Assembly: GCF_003855095.1 (NCBI RefSeq)
Contig: NZ_CP033972.1
Coordinates: 5,022,001 to 5,086,000, forward strand
Origin: Gordonia insulae
Lineage (GTDB): Bacteria > Actinomycetota > Actinomycetes > Mycobacteriales > Mycobacteriaceae
Reading direction: 5' to 3'
Length of the DNA stretch: 64,000 bases
Below are positions 16,579-24,668 of the stretch, piece by piece. The translations under genes and the position numbers were made by a program. Numbering within the stretch: position 1 is the stretch's first letter; each line of letters begins with the position of its first letter. Below the pieces are notes generated by a model, which was not told where the DNA came from, ran no database searches, and saw only the letters and a program-made list of their open reading frames with translations.

Positions 16579-17573
16579 CGCCCCGGCACCACAACCACCA
16601 CAACGACCCCCATCACCACACCGATCAGACTGTCGACCCCTCGCGCGGAGAGCAGAGCGACCGGATCGGACGGCCCGGCGAGCTCGGTCATCAGCATCAC
16701 CAGCGGGGTGAAGAATCCGATCGCGATCGCGTAGTGGCGGGTCATGAAGAGTTCGGTCGGGAACAGCAGCACCATCATCAGCGAGGCGAGAGCGGCGGGG
16801 CCGAGGCCCACCGCGAGAACAGCTGCGGTGACGCCCAATCCGACAATCGTGCCGACGATCCGGTGCAGTGCGCGGAGCGCCACCAGCCGCATCTCGCCGT
16901 CGCGCCGACCGAGATCCACCGCACCGAGCGGCACTGCTGCGGCGGCCATCGCCCAGTTCGCGTGATCGAAGCCCAACGACATGCCCAAGGTGCCGGCGCT
17001 CCCGACCGCGATCGCGTAGCGAACGGCATGCACGGTCGCCCCGCGCGGAAGGCGACGGATGGGCGACGAGCATCGGCCGCCCAGTGGGACCCCGATATGC
17101 CCGACGACGACAGCCAGGGCTGCGGACCCGGCGCAGATCCCGATTGCCACCAGCGGCGGCACGGGGTTCGGCGAGACTGTGGCGGTGGCTCCCATCGCGA
17201 ACAGGAAGTAGAACGGTCCGACCGGCCGTAGTCGGAGCAGATCGGCCAGCATCGAGCCTGCAGCCGCGAAGGTGGCGCCGACGACGATGAGCACCCAGCC
17301 GGGAACCATCGCAGCCGCGAGCGTCACCCCGATCGTGACGCCGACGGTGAGCAGGCACCCGGCTTCCAGCTGATGGCGCAGGCGGGCGGCACCGCTGTCG
17401 GTGCGGCCGTACATGCCGGCGAACGAGCCGAACGCCGCGTACACCATGAGCTCGGGTCGTCCGGCGATGAGCAGCGCGATGCCGGGGATCGCGAGCCCGA
17501 CCGCGACGCGGAGCGCGTGCCGGTGATCATTTGCGTCGGGTCGCAGACCCGACCGTCCCCCTCGTGTCTCCAC
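16521..17573 (-). CDS. FUSC-family integral membrane protein
   Basis: 350 residues with eight to ten hydrophobic segments. The pattern (FGSFAGMYGRTDSGAARLRHQ, later AVPLGAVDLGRRDGEMRLVALRALHRIVGTIVG) resembles the FUSC group, which includes aromatic-acid efflux proteins. HRIVGTIVG in the second half is typical. The GTG at 17573 has GGAG about 7 nt upstream; the longer frame runs antisense into LysR and is rejected. It diverges from that LysR regulator, so it may be its target. Its C-terminal tail (after VVVVVPG) is encoded by repeat copy B and may not be ancestral. Confidence 0.77.
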   Translation of the reverse strand: METRGGRSGLRPDANDHRHALRVAVGLAIPGIALLIAGRPELMVYAAFGSFAGMYGRTDSGAARLRHQLEAGCLLTVGVTIGVTLAAAMVPGWVLIVVGATFAAAGSMLADLLRLRPVGPFYFLFAMGATATVSPNPVPPLVAIGICAGSAALAVVVGHIGVPLGGRCSSPIRRLPRGATVHAVRYAIAVGSAGTLGMSLGFDHANWAMAAAAVPLGAVDLGRRDGEMRLVALRALHRIVGTIVGLGVTAAVLAVGLGPAALASLMMVLLFPTELFMTRHYAIAIGFFTPLVMLMTELAGPSDPVALLSARGVDSLIGVVMGVVVVVVVPGRRSGRTSTFRLGAGTAARI

Positions 17574-17682
17574 GGTCGATCTCCGTTCGTCGTGTGCGTC
17601 GCGCAGTCCGCGGCGTACCGACGCTGCCCTGCCATGATCCGTGGATGGTGGGTGAAGCGTCCAAGACCGAGTACCAGTCGGT

Positions 17683-17701
17683 CGATAGGACTCACCTATC
17701 G
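17683..17701. promoter_or_regulatory. Putative LysR-type operator
   Basis: CGATAGG-N5-CCTATCG is a perfect 7-bp inverted repeat in the 147-nt gap between the diverging FUSC and LysR genes, 19 nt before the LysR GTG. It contains the ATAGG-N5-CCTAT form, matching the T-N11-A pattern that LysR regulators favour. Inferred from symmetry and position. Confidence 0.55.
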
Positions 17702-17720
17702 CCCGTGCTAGAACGGGTGG

Positions 17721-18650
17721 GTGCAGTTCCGTCAGCTCGAATACTTCGTTGCCCTCGCACGCGAGCAGCACTTCGCGCGGGCCGCGGCCGCGTGCTACGT
17801 GTCCCAGCCGGCGTTGTCCGAGGCGATCCGCAAACTCGAGCGAGAACTCGGCGTGCCGTTGGTGCGGCGCGGATCGAGCTTCGAGGGACTGACACCGGAA
17901 GGGGAGCGTCTGGTGTTGGGGGCGCGCCGGATTCTGGCCGAACGCGAATCTCTCGAACACGAGGTCGCGGCGCTGCACACCGGCTTGACCGGTGAGCTCC
18001 GCATCGGCGTGATCCCCGCGGCGACCACCGCGATCGCCGACCGGGTCGACCCCTTCTGCGCAGCGCATCCGCTGGTGCGGCTCCGGATCGAGTCGGCCTT
18101 GCGATCGGCCGACATCGTGGAACGCCTACGCAGGTTCGAACTCGACATCGGCATCCTCTACACCCAGGGTGTCGACACCACCGGCCTGGTGAAGCGACCG
18201 CTCTACGACGAGCAGCATGTGCTCGTCGTCGGCAACGACCTGCTCCCGGGCCGGACCGGCGCGGCCACGTGGGCTGACATCGCCGAACTCCCGATGTGTT
18301 TGCTACACAAGGGTATGCGCGGTCGTGACCGGATCGATGAGGCGGCGACGGCGCACGGCGTGACGATCACCCCGCGCCTGGAGGCCGACTCGATCTCCAC
18401 GTTGCTGGCCTTCGTCTCGCGGGGTGGCTGGGCCAGCATCGTTCCCCGCGTATGGGTGCAGCGCCGCGGAGCTCCGACCGATTTCCGGGTCGTCGAACTC
18501 GAGGATGAAGCCCTCAGTGGACACGTTGCGCTCGTCCGCGTCGACGTCGAGCCGGCTTCGGTGCTGGTGAAGGCCTTCGAGGACATGGCCATGGTTCTGG
18601 CCGCACCTCCAGCATCCGGCCGCATCACCAGTTCGAAGCCGGAAGCCTGA
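17721..18650 (+). CDS. LysR-family transcriptional regulator
   Basis: 309 residues. The N-terminal winged helix (3-62) reads MQFRQLEYFVALAREQHF then AAACYVSQPALSEAIRKLE. The periplasmic-binding-like effector domain (about 92-290) starts at GELRIGVIPA and has DIGILYTQG. The start is GTG at 17721, just after the CGATAGG palindrome. The likely target is the divergent FUSC transporter gene and itself; the inducer is unknown. The last 18 or so codons lie in repeat copy C, so the C-terminal PPASGRITSSKPEA is probably element-derived. Confidence 0.88.
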   Translation: MQFRQLEYFVALAREQHFARAAAACYVSQPALSEAIRKLERELGVPLVRRGSSFEGLTPEGERLVLGARRILAERESLEHEVAALHTGLTGELRIGVIPAATTAIADRVDPFCAAHPLVRLRIESALRSADIVERLRRFELDIGILYTQGVDTTGLVKRPLYDEQHVLVVGNDLLPGRTGAATWADIAELPMCLLHKGMRGRDRIDEAATAHGVTITPRLEADSISTLLAFVSRGGWASIVPRVWVQRRGAPTDFRVVELEDEALSGHVALVRVDVEPASVLVKAFEDMAMVLAAPPASGRITSSKPEA

Positions 18651-18666
18651 GCTGCGGCCGGAACCG
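18594..18666. repeat. 73-nt structured repeat, copy C
   Basis: Third copy. End arms GGTTCTGGCCGCA and TGCGGCCGGAACC pair with one mismatch. AAGCCGGAA lies at the same offset (42) as in copies A and B. The LysR stop (18648-18650) is inside the element. The remaining 200 nt to the carboxylase gene show no further gene. Confidence 0.8.
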
Positions 18667-18863
18667 CGCCCGGTGGCCCGATTATTCGCCCGAATTGCCT
18701 CTGGACAGACAGTGAGCCATCCCATAGGTTTGCCTTACGCCTCCGAAGGTTACTGATCGGTAGGGCGTGGGGGTAGTGCCGCGGCGTCACATTTGCGACG
18801 CGGAAGTTCTTACGTGGGGCGGCGTTTCGGCATTCCTGCGGATCTCATTCCGGAAGTGACGAC

Positions 18864-20468
18864 ATGACCGCAAGCGCACACGATGACCGCCGGCCGCATG
18901 CGCAGTGGCAGGTGACCGCAGACCAGGCGACCACGGCCGGCAAGCTGGCCGAACTGCGCCGACGACTGGACCAGGCGCGGGAACCCGCGGGCGACATCGG
19001 CGCGGCGAAACGAGCGGCCAAGGGCATACCGAGTCCGCGAGAGCGGATCGCGATGCTGGTCGACGCCGGGAGCTTCGTGGAGATCGGTGCGCTGGTCAAG
19101 CAACCCGGAACTCCCGACGCCTTGTACGGCGATGGCGTGGTGACCGGTCACGGCACCGTCGACGGCCGACCGGTGGTGGTGATCGCCCATGACCAGACGG
19201 TCTTCGGCGGATCGGTGGGCGAGATGTTCGGCCGCAAGGTGGCCACCGCGATGGAGAAGGCGGCGGCAATCGGTTGCCCCTTCATCGCCATCAACGACTC
19301 GGGCGGTGCGCGCATCCAGGACGCGGTGACATCCTTGGCGTGGTACGCCTGGGTGAGTCGTCGGCAGCACATGCTGTCGGGACTGGTGCCGCAGGTGTCG
19401 GTGATGCTCGGCAAATGCGCTGCAGGAGCGGTGTATTCGCCCATCAACACCGACGTCTTGATCGCCACGAAGTCGTCGCACATGTTCGTCACGGGTCCCG
19501 AGGTGATCCGGGAGACGACCGGCGAGGAAGTGACCCTCGACGAACTGGGGAGCGCCGCCACCCAGGCCCAGAACGGCAACATCCATCACGTCGCCGAGGA
19601 CGAGCGGGCGGCATTCGATTGGGCGCGTGCGTACTTGAGCTTCATGCCGTCGAGCTGTTTCGAATCCGCGCCACTGGTCAATCCCGGGCTGGAGCCGGGG
19701 ATCACCGCTGCGGATCGTGAACTCGACAGCATCGTGCCCGACGAACACAACGTCGGATACGACATGTACGACGTCCTGCTGCGGTTGTTCGACGACGGTG
19801 ATCTGCACGAGATCGGCGATGGTGTGGCCGCCAACATGATCACGGCGTTCGCCCGCGTCGATGGGCGCAGCGTGGGAGTCGTCACGAATCAGCCCATCGT
19901 CGCCGCCGGTGCGATCGACGCTCGTGCGTCCGACAAAGCCGCGCACTTCATCCGACTGTGCAATGCGTTCGGTCTGCCGTTGATCTTCGTCGTCGATACG
20001 CCCGGCGTGCTGCCGGGTGTGGAGGAGGAGCGCATCGGCGTCATCAAACGCGGCGGCCGCTTCTTCTACGCCGTGGTGGAGGCCACGGTGCCGATCGTCA
20101 CGGTGATCGTGCGCAAGGCTTTTGGTGGTGGCTACGCCGTCATGGGATCCAAGCAACTCGGCGCCGACATCAACCTCGCATGGCCGACCGCCCGGATCGC
20201 CGTGATGGGTGGTGAGGCCGCCGTCGGTCTGACACAACGTCGCCAACTGGAGTCGGTGCCCGAGGAGGATCGCGCGGCCGTGCGCGCGCAGATGGTCGAC
20301 TTCTACAACACCACCGTCGCGACACCGTGGGTGGCCGCCGAACGCGGTTACATCGACGCCGTGATCGAGCCGTCGCAGACCCGACTGGAGATCCGCAGGG
20401 CGCTGGCGATGCTCGCCGACAAGGACGGTCCGCGGACGGAACGCAAGCACCTGCTGATGCCGCTCTGA
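18864..20468 (+). CDS. Acyl-CoA carboxylase carboxyltransferase (beta) subunit
   Basis: 534-residue biotin-dependent carboxyltransferase of the PccB/AccD family, moving the carboxyl group from carboxybiotin to an acyl-CoA. The N-half crotonase-fold domain has [15 protein letters not shown] and [11 protein letters not shown]. The C-half domain has [14 protein letters not shown] and [20 protein letters not shown], the standard oxyanion loops. No biotin carboxylase or BCCP gene is adjacent, so it must pair with an alpha subunit encoded elsewhere. The acyl-CoA preference (propionyl versus longer) cannot be read by eye. The ATG at 18864 follows about 200 nt of non-coding sequence. Confidence 0.9.
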   Translation: MTASAHDDRRPHAQWQVTADQATTAGKLAELRRRLDQAREPAGDIGAAKRAAKGIPSPRERIAMLVDAGSFVEIGALVKQPGTPDALYGDGVVTGHGTVDGRPVVVIAHDQTVFGGSVGEMFGRKVATAMEKAAAIGCPFIAINDSGGARIQDAVTSLAWYAWVSRRQHMLSGLVPQVSVMLGKCAAGAVYSPINTDVLIATKSSHMFVTGPEVIRETTGEEVTLDELGSAATQAQNGNIHHVAEDERAAFDWARAYLSFMPSSCFESAPLVNPGLEPGITAADRELDSIVPDEHNVGYDMYDVLLRLFDDGDLHEIGDGVAANMITAFARVDGRSVGVVTNQPIVAAGAIDARASDKAAHFIRLCNAFGLPLIFVVDTPGVLPGVEEERIGVIKRGGRFFYAVVEATVPIVTVIVRKAFGGGYAVMGSKQLGADINLAWPTARIAVMGGEAAVGLTQRRQLESVPEEDRAAVRAQMVDFYNTTVATPWVAAERGYIDAVIEPSQTRLEIRRALAMLADKDGPRTERKHLLMPL

Positions 20469-20618
20469 ACCGGATCCCATCACCGGCCGGCTGATTCGAG
20501 GACCCGTCGGACCGTGAGCCGTTTGATTGACGCGTAACACCCTGTGTCCGCACTGCTGGGCCCGTCCAGACCTCGCTGATCAGCAGTTTTGGGCGCCATG
20601 AGTTGCTAGAGTCGCGGG

Positions 20619-21122
20619 ATGCCGATCCCGCCGCAGAGTCTCGTCGCCGACAATGTCGCCAAACGCGGTATCGGGAAGTTCGCGTTCACGCCGGTCGGCC
20701 AATGGTTGCTGCGCAACCTGTCGCCGCGGGTCGATCCGCCGCTGATCCGGCTCACGCATGGCCGGGTGAGTTCGATCGGTCCGTGGCCGCGATTCCTTCT
20801 GCTGACGCACACCGGCGCCAAGTCGGGGATCGAGCGGGTCACGCCGCTGCTCTATTTCACCGACGGGGATCGGGTCATCCTGGTCGCCTCCAATTACGGC
20901 GGCAGCCGCCACCCTTCGTGGTACCACAACGTCAAGGCCAACCCCACGGTCCGGCTGTATGGCAAAGGCATCGACGGCGAGTTCCGCGGTGAAGAACTGA
21001 CCGGCGCCGACCGTGACCGCCTGTGGACCACCGCCAAGGAATGGCTGCCCGGCTATGAGACGTACGACGCGTGGTCGGGCGATCGCCGGATTCCGCTGCT
21101 CGGGTTCACGGCGGTTGACTAG
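20619..21122 (+). CDS. Ddn-type F420H2-dependent nitroreductase/quinone reductase family protein
   Basis: 167-residue split-barrel protein of the deazaflavin-dependent Ddn family. Hallmarks are RFLLLTHTGAKSGIERVTPLLY, VASNYGGSRHPSWYHNVKANP and VRLYGKGI. Members reduce menaquinone or activate nitroimidazoles with F420H2; a hydrophobic N-terminus may associate with membrane. F420 usage fits a mycolata host. Monocistronic by spacing, with a 150-nt gap from the carboxylase gene and non-coding sequence behind it. Confidence 0.86.
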   Translation: MPIPPQSLVADNVAKRGIGKFAFTPVGQWLLRNLSPRVDPPLIRLTHGRVSSIGPWPRFLLLTHTGAKSGIERVTPLLYFTDGDRVILVASNYGGSRHPSWYHNVKANPTVRLYGKGIDGEFRGEELTGADRDRLWTTAKEWLPGYETYDAWSGDRRIPLLGFTAVD

Positions 21123-21157
21123 GTGACTCGGCTGCTCGCGCTGCGACACATGTTGAT

Positions 21158-21292
21158 TCATGACTTCGACAGCATCGCGGCCACCGACGCGCGGAATGCC
21201 TGCAGGCTTTGCGCGGTCGAGTTGAACCGCCAGTCCCGTTCCTTGTCCATCTGGAACCAGAGGAACGCCTGAATCCGCGGCTCGGATTCGAC
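21158..21292 (-). pseudogene. Remnant of a secreted glycosidase C-terminus (GH26-like)
   Basis: About 44 codons end at a stop (21158-21160) and read VESEPRIQAFLWFQMDKERDW followed by RFNSTAQSLQAFRASVAAML. This resembles, by recollection, the last beta-strand and helix of GH26-type beta-mannanase-like secreted proteins (AFLWF...K..DWR.NS...L.AFR). Upstream in the same frame the similarity ends abruptly, and the divergent gene at 21415 occupies the space. It is best read as a decayed gene end. The 292-nt gap holds nothing else I can support. Confidence 0.42.
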
Positions 21293-21414
21293 GACGGACG
21301 ACGATGCCCGCCGGGTGGGGCCGGCCCGTCGACCTCTCACGTGGCAGGTAACGACAGACCAGTGCGCGCCGATGAGTGAGGGGACATGGAGACAGGGCAC
21401 GAGGGTGGAGAGAA

Positions 21415-21825
21415 ATGACGCGTCGCGGTCGTAATGTGTTGGCGGCGCTGGCCGTCGTGGCGTCGGCAATGGTGTGGACCGCGCCGACCGCGTCCGCTGC
21501 CCCGAAAACGGCGCCGACCATGAAGGCATCGTTCTTGCTGCAGGTTCCCGGAGGAGTTCTGGGCAAAGGCGGGGCGGCCGCCTACCAGCCGAGAGTCTTC
21601 TACGGTCACGGACACATCAATCCGACGCCGGTCGGCTACGGATACATCTACCGGTGGTTCAACGCGTCGACCGGGGCCTCCGGCCTCATCACCGATCGGA
21701 CACCGCATCGGCAGGCCGTGAGGACCGGCCCCGGCCAGCTCGTGGTGTCGGGGTTGTGGGGCGACCGCAGGCCGGGATACATTGCCGCGGCACCGAGCGT
21801 CGGAACCTTCTACGTCGGTCCCTGA
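21415..21825 (+). CDS. Small secreted protein, unknown function
   Basis: 136 residues. An RRGRN start and a hydrophobic stretch ending ASA (near residue 28) form a signal peptide. The mature domain of about 108 residues is rich in Gly, Tyr and Pro (GHGHINPTPVGYGYIYRWFN), with no cysteines. I recognise no family. GGAG 5 nt upstream supports the ATG at 21415; the longer frame to 21376 lacks a signal. It ends about 70 nt before the TPP riboswitch. Confidence 0.68.
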   Translation: MTRRGRNVLAALAVVASAMVWTAPTASAAPKTAPTMKASFLLQVPGGVLGKGGAAAYQPRVFYGHGHINPTPVGYGYIYRWFNASTGASGLITDRTPHRQAVRTGPGQLVVSGLWGDRRPGYIAAAPSVGTFYVGP

Positions 21826-21896
21826 ACCAGGACGTGTCCTCCCGGGACGGATGGTTTGCTTGCGTTCACCCCGTGATGTGCGATCAGATGGGCACC

Positions 21897-21970
21897 GACA
21901 CGGGGTGCCGGCACCGGCCGGCTGAGATCAGACCCGTCGAACCTGCTCCGGTTAGTACCGGCGAAGGGAT
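21897..21970 (+). promoter_or_regulatory. TPP (THI element) riboswitch
   Basis: The conserved THI core is clear: CGGGGTGCC (21901-21909), the pyrimidine-sensing GGCTGAGATCAGACCC (21920-21935), GAACCTG, then CCGGTTAGTACCGGCGAAGGGA (its halves at about 21948-21969). The terminal GCGAAGGGA also contains the probable ribosome site of the dehydrogenase gene starting at 21978, so thiamine pyrophosphate binding should block translation. No terminator is obvious. Confidence 0.93.
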
Positions 21971-21977
21971 GGTCCGA

Positions 21978-22748
21978 ATGTCTGCTGTGCCCATATCCGA
22001 GCACGTTGCCCTGGTCACCGGAGGAGCTCGTGGTCTCGGTGCCCACATCGTCCGCGCGATCGCCGCGCACGGCGGCCGCGTCGTCATCAACTACCGCCGC
22101 AGCGCCGACGCCGCGCACGCATTGGCCGATGAGATCGGCGACAGCGCACTGGTATTCGGTGCCGACGTCACCGACAAGGATGCGGTCGGCGTCATGATCG
22201 ACGCTGCCGCAGAGCATTTCGGTGCTCCGGTGACGACGGTAGTGAACAACGCGCTGCCCGACTACTCGTTCAACGGCGACGGTCGCTCCCACGCCGACAA
22301 CCTCACGTGGACCGAGCTCGACGCGCAGTTGCGTGGCATCGTGGGTGGCGCGCTCAACACGATTCAGGCCGCGTTACCCGGCATGCGGGCGGCGGGAGGC
22401 GGCCGCATGATCAACATCGGCACCAATCTGGTGCAGAATCCCGTTGTCCCATATCACGATTACACCGCGGCGAAGGCGGCGTTGCTCGCGTTGACCCGCA
22501 CCCTGTCGCACGACCTCGGGCCCGACGGCATCACCGTGAACATGGTCTCGGGCGGACTGCTGCGGACCACCGACGCCAGCGCGGCCACCCCTGACGCGGT
22601 GTTCGACGCGATCGCAGCCGCCACGCCCCTGCGGTCGGTGACCACGCCCGCCGAGTTCGCCGACGCCGTCCTGTTCTTCCTCTCCCCGTGGTCGCGGGCC
22701 GTTACCGGGCAGAACCTCGTCGTCGACGGTGGACTCGTCAAGAACTAG
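21978..22748 (+). CDS. Thiamine-regulated short-chain dehydrogenase/reductase
   Basis: 256-residue classical SDR. The NAD(P)-binding motif is TGGARGLGAHIV, with NYRRS after strand 2 suggesting NADP. The catalytic region has INIGTNLV (Ser replaced by Thr/Asn area) and the YxxxK motif YTAAK. The ending VTGQNLVVDGGL is typical of 3-oxoacyl-ACP reductase-like SDRs. The TPP riboswitch directly upstream implies a job in thiamine metabolism or salvage rather than fatty acid synthesis. I recall an SDR called oarX among predicted thiamine-regulated genes, not verified. The longer frame to 21474 crosses the riboswitch and is rejected. Confidence 0.87.
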   Translation: MSAVPISEHVALVTGGARGLGAHIVRAIAAHGGRVVINYRRSADAAHALADEIGDSALVFGADVTDKDAVGVMIDAAAEHFGAPVTTVVNNALPDYSFNGDGRSHADNLTWTELDAQLRGIVGGALNTIQAALPGMRAAGGGRMINIGTNLVQNPVVPYHDYTAAKAALLALTRTLSHDLGPDGITVNMVSGGLLRTTDASAATPDAVFDAIAAATPLRSVTTPAEFADAVLFFLSPWSRAVTGQNLVVDGGLVKN

Positions 22749-22749
22749 A

Positions 22750-24267
22750 TCAGGGACGCTCGGTGCCGGTGGAGGACAGGCGTCGCAGTGGCCGGCCCGC
22801 GACGAACCGGATGACCCGGGTGAGAACGGGATTGCCTTTCGCGCTTTCCGGGTCCATCAGGTCGTTCTCCGCCAGCGGGCTCTCCTCGTCGGCGATCGTC
22901 CCGGCGTCGAACCGCTCGAGTGTCTTGCCTTCTCCCCGAAGATGATCGATCGCCCCGATCAGGGATTGTCGGCGCTCGAGTTCGTCGCGGAACTCGGCCA
23001 CGGGCACGGCGAGGTGCTCGGCGATAAGCCGGTCGCGAACGCCCACGATGCTCCGTCGGTGCTCAGCCGCCGACGGATCGTCCGCGCTGACCTCGACGGC
23101 GAGATCGCATTCGCTGTCGAGACCCAGGGAGCGGTTGTTGAGATTCGACGACCCCACTCGCAACAGTCTGTCGTCCATCACGAGGACCTTGGCGTGGACA
23201 TAGATCGGGCCTCCCGTGGCGGTCACCGGATGGTAGGCGCGGAAGTGCTGGTGCTCGTCGGCATCCCACAGTTGATGGAGTAGCCGCCTGCGGGCTCCAT
23301 CCATGGCCTTCTGTTCCAGCCAGCCGTCCGCGTGTCGGGGGAGGACGACCACGATCTCCGGCCCGTCGGATTCGCGCAGTCGCTGGGCGATCGCATCGGC
23401 GATCACCCGTGCGGCGAGATACTGACTCTCGATGTACAGGAAGCGCTTTGCGGAGCGGATCGCATCGAGATAGAGCTGTTCGATCTCGCGGACCTCGTCC
23501 TGCTGATCGAGTTCGGGCAGTGTTCGGGCCACCGCGACGTCGACGGACCGCATCGTCGGCGCGAGCTGATCCGGCCACGGGTCGGTGTCGACGTCGTCCA
23601 CCGGGGCGAGGTCTTCTCCGGTGGCGACCAGCCATCGCTGACGCGCGATGTCGCCGACGAGACGGGCCGCGTCGCCGTCGACCGCGGCAGTCGCGTCGTG
23701 CCACGGCCCGTAGGAGTTGCCATTGGGTTCGACGCGTCGGGGATGGTCGTCGCGATGATCCGATCGGTCCCAGCGATCGACGGTCATGTCGATGCCGCCG
23801 CAGAACGCGATCCGATCGTCGATCACGACGATCTTCTGATGATGCGCGCCCCGGAGCGGATGGCGCGTGTCGATCTCGAGGTGGACGTTGCGGTTGGTGG
23901 CGAGGTTGGCGAGGAAGACCGGGGTCATCCCGCGGGTGATCGCGGTGAACGCGCCGACACTCCACTTGAGCAGATGGATCTCCAGGCCCGGCTGGTGGTC
24001 CGGCAGCCAGTTGAGGAAGTCGCCGAGGTCGTTGGGGCCGTCGAGCGTCTGCTCTTCCGGCTCGAACTCGATCCGGGTGTCGAAGTCCCACCCGATGAGC
24101 ATGATCCGCTTCCGGGCCCCGAGCATTGCCTGCTTCGCGAACCGGAAGTAGTCGGCGGCGTCGATGATGCAGGCGAACCGGTCGGCCCGGCCGATCCCGT
24201 AGCAGTTCTGGCCGGGTACGAGAAGTGCACCGCTTGCCCCACCCCGAGCGTCGTCAATGCTGGTCAC
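22750..24267 (-). CDS. Phospholipase D-family protein with two HKD motifs
   Basis: 505 residues. Two PLD active-site motifs are intact: His143-x-Lys145-x4-Asp150 in HHQKIVVIDDR and His358-x-Lys360-x4-Asp365 in HAKVLVMDDR, each followed by the GSSN-type stretch (GGID, VGSSNLNNRS). It would hydrolyse or transfer phosphatidyl groups. There is no signal peptide, but RKRIMLIGWDFDTRIEF marks the usual N-terminal strand. The GTG at 24267 has AGGAC upstream; longer frames run into the region of the cobalamin riboswitch. It converges on the SDR with a 1-nt gap. Confidence 0.88.
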   Translation of the reverse strand: MTSIDDARGGASGALLVPGQNCYGIGRADRFACIIDAADYFRFAKQAMLGARKRIMLIGWDFDTRIEFEPEEQTLDGPNDLGDFLNWLPDHQPGLEIHLLKWSVGAFTAITRGMTPVFLANLATNRNVHLEIDTRHPLRGAHHQKIVVIDDRIAFCGGIDMTVDRWDRSDHRDDHPRRVEPNGNSYGPWHDATAAVDGDAARLVGDIARQRWLVATGEDLAPVDDVDTDPWPDQLAPTMRSVDVAVARTLPELDQQDEVREIEQLYLDAIRSAKRFLYIESQYLAARVIADAIAQRLRESDGPEIVVVLPRHADGWLEQKAMDGARRRLLHQLWDADEHQHFRAYHPVTATGGPIYVHAKVLVMDDRLLRVGSSNLNNRSLGLDSECDLAVEVSADDPSAAEHRRSIVGVRDRLIAEHLAVPVAEFRDELERRQSLIGAIDHLRGEGKTLERFDAGTIADEESPLAENDLMDPESAKGNPVLTRVIRFVAGRPLRRLSSTGTERP

Positions 24268-24462
24268 TATGTCCTCTGTCCCCGGCCCTCCACCGGCTGA
24301 TGACGGTATCCGTCCGTGGAGTCGGTCGCGATGCCGGGGGTGAGTTCTGGTGCCGGTCGTGCCCGTCCCGACGAGCTGCGCCGGGCGACGGTCCGGTGCG
24401 GGTGACCGACAGCTGACTGCCCGTATCAGAAAGCCCCTGGCGGGAGCGTTCCCCGCACTGCC

Positions 24463-24560
24463 CGTTAGAGTGACCGTGCGCGAACGGGAAACCGGTGCAA
24501 ATCCGGCGCTGCCCCGCAACTGTGAGGTCGTCACGACCGTAGCCAGATACCGCCGCGTGA
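24463..24560 (+). promoter_or_regulatory. Cobalamin riboswitch
   Basis: The core reads CGGGAAACCGGTGCAAATCC (24485-24504), then GGCGCTGCCCCGCAACTGTGA, and the B12 box GCCAGATACC at 24542-24551. All are diagnostic of the cobalamin class. It lies 110 nt upstream of the ABC lipoprotein gene and should lower its expression when cobalamin is plentiful. The stretch 24268-24462 before it, between the PLD start and the riboswitch, shows no gene. Confidence 0.95.
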
Positions 24561-24599
24561 AACATTCTCGGCACGGTCACGCGGGATGACCACCCGAGC

Positions 24600-24668
24600 A
24601 CAGGCGTCGATCGCGCCTGTCCTCGTCGTTCCCGCTGGTCGTGCCATGTCGCGACGGGAGACGACCAG
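24600..24668 (+). promoter_or_regulatory. Candidate expression platform of the cobalamin riboswitch
   Basis: Two inverted repeats separate the riboswitch from the start codon at 24669. ACAGGCG (24600-24606) pairs with CGCCTGT (24614-24620). CTGGTCGT (24635-24642) pairs with ACGACCAG (24661-24668) and ends at the ATG. The second hairpin encloses the ribosome site GGGAG (24656-24660), so it could hide it. This suggests translational control; it is an inference from base pairing. Confidence 0.5.

Noticed and set aside
16368..17231. A 287-codon plus frame over the FUSC gene
   Set aside because: His/Arg/Gly-rich shadow without motifs; the minus strand has membrane helices and a divergent regulator.
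21474..21977. Upstream extension of the short-chain dehydrogenase frame
   Set aside because: It runs through the TPP riboswitch and antisense-like sequence, whereas the ATG at 21978 has the riboswitch ribosome site.
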